This document shows, one piece after another, positions 61,834 through 64,000 of a stretch of 64,000 bases of DNA (its first letter is position 1; each line of letters opens with the position of its first letter). The translations under genes and the position numbers were made by a program. The notes under the pieces are model-generated. The model saw only the letters and a list, made by a program, of their open reading frames with translations, searched no databases and was not told the DNA's origin. Origin of the DNA: Verrucomicrobiota bacterium (GTDB taxonomy: Bacteria > Verrucomicrobiota > Verrucomicrobiia > Limisphaerales > Pedosphaeraceae); the NCBI GenBank assembly GCA_021325145.1, contig JAJPHR010000086.1, positions 25,279 to 89,278 on the forward strand, given 5' to 3'.

Positions 61834-63258
61834 ATGGAATACGAAACCGTCATCGGACTGGAAACACATGTCCAGCTCAAAACGAAATCGAAAATGTGGT
61901 GCGGGTGCGCCAATGAATTCGGCGCGCCACCGAATACCAATGTCTGTCCGGTGTGCCTTGGAATGCCCGGCGTGCTGCCGGTGGCCAATGAGGAGGGCTT
62001 GCGCCTGACCACGCTTACGGGTTACCTGCTGAATTGCAGCGTTCCGCGATTCGCGAAGTTTGATCGTAAGAATTACTTTTATCCGGACGCGCCGAAGAAT
62101 TACCAGATCACTCAGTACGACAAACCTTCCACCGTCAGTGGGTACGTTGATTTCGAGTTCAACGGCGGGATTTCCCGGGTCCGCATTACGCGCGCGCATC
62201 TCGAAGAGGACGTGGGGAAGAATTTTCATTTCGACCGCAACAGTGGCGTGGATTTCAACCGCGCCGGGGTTCCGTTGCTTGAAATTGTTTCCGAGCCGGA
62301 CATCACGAGCGCGGACATGGCTTACGAATATCTCAATGCGCTCAAGGACATTCTCATTTATGGCGGCGTGAGCGACTGCGACATGGAAAAAGGGATGGTC
62401 CGATGCGATGTGAATGTGAGCGTGCGTCCCGTGGGTCAGAAGGAGCTGGGCGCAAAGATCGAAATCAAGAACATGAACAGCTTCAGCGGCGTGCGCAAGG
62501 CGTTGGAGTATGAAATTCCGCGTCAGATCGCCGTTGTGAGCAAGGGCGGCAAACTCTCCCAGGAGACACGCCGTTGGGACGACGTCGCGGGCATCACGGA
62601 GACCATGCGCACCAAGGAGCAGGCGCACGATTACCGCTACTTTCCCGAACCGGATCTGATGCCTTTTGAACCGACCGAAGCCTGGCTGGAAGACGTGAGC
62701 AAACGCGTGGTGGAACTGCCCCTCGCCCGCAAACAGCGCTTCATGAGCGCTTATCAGTTGCCGGCCAGCGACGCGCAGACGTTTGTCTGGGACGTGCCGC
62801 TGGGAACTTACTTCGAGCAGGCCGTTACCGGCGCGAAAAATCCCAAGGCAGTGGCTAATTGGGTCATCAACAATCTCCGAGCCAAGCTTGCGGAAACGCA
62901 AACCGCTTTGGCGGACACAAAAGTCAAACCGTCGAGCATCCCGGAACTGGTGGCACTGGTGGACAGCGGTAAAATCAGCGGCAAGATCGCCCAGGATGTC
63001 TTCGCTGAAATGTTCGCGACCGGCGAAGCACCGGCGAAGATTGTGGAAGCCAAGGGCCTCGCCCAAGTGAGCGACACTGGAGCAATCGAAAAACTGTGCG
63101 ACGAGGCGATCGCCGCGAATTCCAAAACGGTCGAGGATTACAAAAGCGGAAAAGTCGCCGCTTTGAACTCGCTCAAAGGCCAGGTCATGAAACTGAGCAA
63201 AGGCAAGGCGAACCCGGCTTTGGTGGGAGAAATACTTGAGAAGAAGCTAAAAAGCTGA
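61834..63258 (+). CDS. gatB: Asp-tRNA(Asn)/Glu-tRNA(Gln) amidotransferase subunit B
   Basis: 474 aa, normal. ETVIGLETHVQLKTKSKMWC, VCPVCLGMPGVLPV, KNYFYPDAPKNYQITQYDKP, VDFNRAGVPLLEIVSEPDI, MVRCDVNVSVRP, and the GatB/Yqey helical tail (about 330-474). It activates and amidates misacylated Glu-tRNA(Gln)/Asp-tRNA(Asn). AAGG lies about 12 bp upstream of the start. A separate promoter is likely because the toxin-antitoxin pair intervenes. Confidence 0.96.
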   Translation: MEYETVIGLETHVQLKTKSKMWCGCANEFGAPPNTNVCPVCLGMPGVLPVANEEGLRLTTLTGYLLNCSVPRFAKFDRKNYFYPDAPKNYQITQYDKPSTVSGYVDFEFNGGISRVRITRAHLEEDVGKNFHFDRNSGVDFNRAGVPLLEIVSEPDITSADMAYEYLNALKDILIYGGVSDCDMEKGMVRCDVNVSVRPVGQKELGAKIEIKNMNSFSGVRKALEYEIPRQIAVVSKGGKLSQETRRWDDVAGITETMRTKEQAHDYRYFPEPDLMPFEPTEAWLEDVSKRVVELPLARKQRFMSAYQLPASDAQTFVWDVPLGTYFEQAVTGAKNPKAVANWVINNLRAKLAETQTALADTKVKPSSIPELVALVDSGKISGKIAQDVFAEMFATGEAPAKIVEAKGLAQVSDTGAIEKLCDEAIAANSKTVEDYKSGKVAALNSLKGQVMKLSKGKANPALVGEILEKKLKS

Positions 63259-63343
63259 GCCGCGTTTGATCGCCTGCTCCTCCTTGACCTCTTTCCGAAG
63301 AATTGCTACCACCTGCGCAATCAGATTCAACAATTATTAAACT

Positions 63344-63727
63344 ATGGCCTCCAAGCAAATCATCAAGCCTGCAAAGTCAGCGCCCGCTGTCGGTCCCTAT
63401 AACCATGCCGTCCGTGTCGGAGATTTATTGTTTTGCGCCGGGCAAATCCCTCTCGATCCCGCCACCGGCAATCTCGTAACCGGTGACATCAAAGCGCAGA
63501 CCGAGCGCGTGCTCGAAAATGTGAAAGCCATCCTGGACGACCAGAAGCTGGCCTTCGGCAACGTCGTCAAGAGCACCGTCTTCCTCACGAATCTCGCCGA
63601 CTTCGCCGGAATGAACGAGGTTTATGCGAAATATTTCACCGCCGATTTTCCGGCGCGCTCCACCATCCAGGTGGCCGCCCTGCCCCGTGGTGCAAGCGTC
63701 GAAATCGAAGTGATTGCGCATTTTTGA
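63344..63727 (+). CDS. ridA: RidA-family enamine/imine deaminase
   Basis: 127 aa. AVGPYNHAVRVGDLLFCAGQ, IPLDPATGNLVTGDIKAQTE, KSTVFLTNLADFAGMNEVYA, FPARSTIQVAALPRGASVEI with the catalytic Arg, and the C-terminal EVIAHF. It hydrolyses reactive 2-aminoacrylate in the cytoplasm. 85 bp after gatB, start MASKQIIKPAKSAPA. Confidence 0.95.
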   Translation: MASKQIIKPAKSAPAVGPYNHAVRVGDLLFCAGQIPLDPATGNLVTGDIKAQTERVLENVKAILDDQKLAFGNVVKSTVFLTNLADFAGMNEVYAKYFTADFPARSTIQVAALPRGASVEIEVIAHF

Positions 63728-63781
63728 CCATTGCGGCCCGCCCCAGGATAGATCCAGCTTCCCCGCCGATTCGGAGGGTGT

Positions 63782-63806
63782 CACAGATAAATATTTTATC
63801 TCTGTG
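63782..63806. other. AT-rich imperfect hairpin downstream of ridA
   Basis: CACAGATAAA and TTTATCTCTGTG pair around a TAT loop with a small bulge. It could end the ridA transcript. Confidence 0.4.
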
Positions 63807-63856
63807 GCCGCCTCTCAATTCTGAATCCGCAGGCTAAACATCGATCCACAAACAAT

Positions 63857-63891
63857 AAAAAAGCCGGAACGCAAATGCGTTCCGGCTTTTT
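63857..63891 (-). terminator. Rho-independent terminator of the rRNA operon (bidirectional)
   Basis: Stem GCCGGAACGC/GCGTTCCGGC (63863-63872 with 63877-63886) flanked by A-runs on the left and T-runs on the right, so it works on both strands. On the minus strand it directly follows the 5S gene. Confidence 0.92.
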
Positions 63892-63900
63892 AATGAAAGA

Positions 63901-64000
63901 TCTGGCGGCAACCTACTCTCGCGCAAGCTATACAGGCACTACCATCGGCAAGACTGCGTTTGACGGCCGAGTTCGGGATGGGATCGGGTCGGACCACAGC
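63901..64000 (-). rRNA. rrf: 5S ribosomal RNA, 3' part (gene runs off the window)
   Basis: On the minus strand the sequence reads ...GATCCCATCCCGAACTCGG... and ends GAGAGTAGGTTGCCGCCAGA, the conserved core and 3' end of 5S rRNA. About 15-20 nt of the 5' end lie beyond base 64000, and 23S and 16S rRNA genes are expected further on. A terminator follows. Confidence 0.93.

Noticed and set aside
61807..63066. 419-codon minus-strand frame opposite gatB
   Set aside because: Antisense shadow of an unambiguous gatB.
1..64000. CRISPR array, prophage or insertion sequence
   Set aside because: No regularly spaced identical repeats, phage structural genes, integrase or transposase were recognised; the repeats seen are short palindromes and heptads.

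Overview
The window looks like chromosomal DNA of a Gram-negative bacterium of the Verrucomicrobiota, most likely the Pedosphaera/Limisphaera branch. The reasons are an LPS pathway (kdsA, kdsC, an OstA-type LptA, lptB), giant secreted proteins ending in a Tyr/Phe-Tyr-Arg...Pro tail, an HprK/HPr pair without sugar PTS genes nearby, and GC-rich coding DNA separated by dispersed palindromic non-coding repeats. The taxonomic call is inference from gene content; the only rRNA present is a partial 5S gene at the right edge.

Layout. 0-7.6 kb: an ECF sigma factor with a large membrane anti-sigma-like partner, a small conserved protein, glucosamine-6-phosphate deaminase, a YgfZ-type folate-binding protein, an orphan sugar-type ABC ATPase and a TatD-type hydrolase. 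7.7-33.3 kb: six minus-strand genes with gaps of about 20 bp or less, read as one ~25.6 kb transcription unit. In transcription order they encode a 342-aa exported protein, a 476-aa Ala-rich exported protein, a 3191-aa giant protein with a Tc-toxin-A-like C-terminus, a 906-aa RTX/Calx-beta protein, a PpiC/SurA-type lipoprotein and a 3265-aa cadherin/FG-GAP giant. 33.7-38.8 kb: a PQQ-propeller/lectin protein and a diheme cytochrome. 38.9-49.3 kb: a branched-chain amino acid ABC transporter in which livF is separated from livJ-H-M-G by a lipoprotein gene, a pseudogene scrap and a small accessory module bracketed by repeats. 49.5-53 kb: a DUF4197 lipoprotein, a type II NADH dehydrogenase fused to a cyclic-nucleotide-binding domain, and a receiver-only response regulator. 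53-58.8 kb: kdsA-kdsC-lptA-lptB followed by hprK and ptsH. 58.9-63.7 kb: gatC, a VOC protein, gatA, a ParE-type toxin-antitoxin pair, gatB and ridA. The window ends in a terminator and the 3' part of a 5S rRNA gene on the minus strand.

The most unusual content is the six-gene giant-protein operon: a giant that may be related to Tc toxin subunit A, a second adhesin-like giant, an RTX protein and what may be their own periplasmic folding factor, travelling together. The second theme is the non-coding DNA. Two-hairpin (BIME-like) elements, heptad tandem repeats and longer intergenic repeats recur at gene ends, and some of this sequence has been absorbed into coding ends (N-terminus of the LptA-like protein, C-terminus of KdsA).
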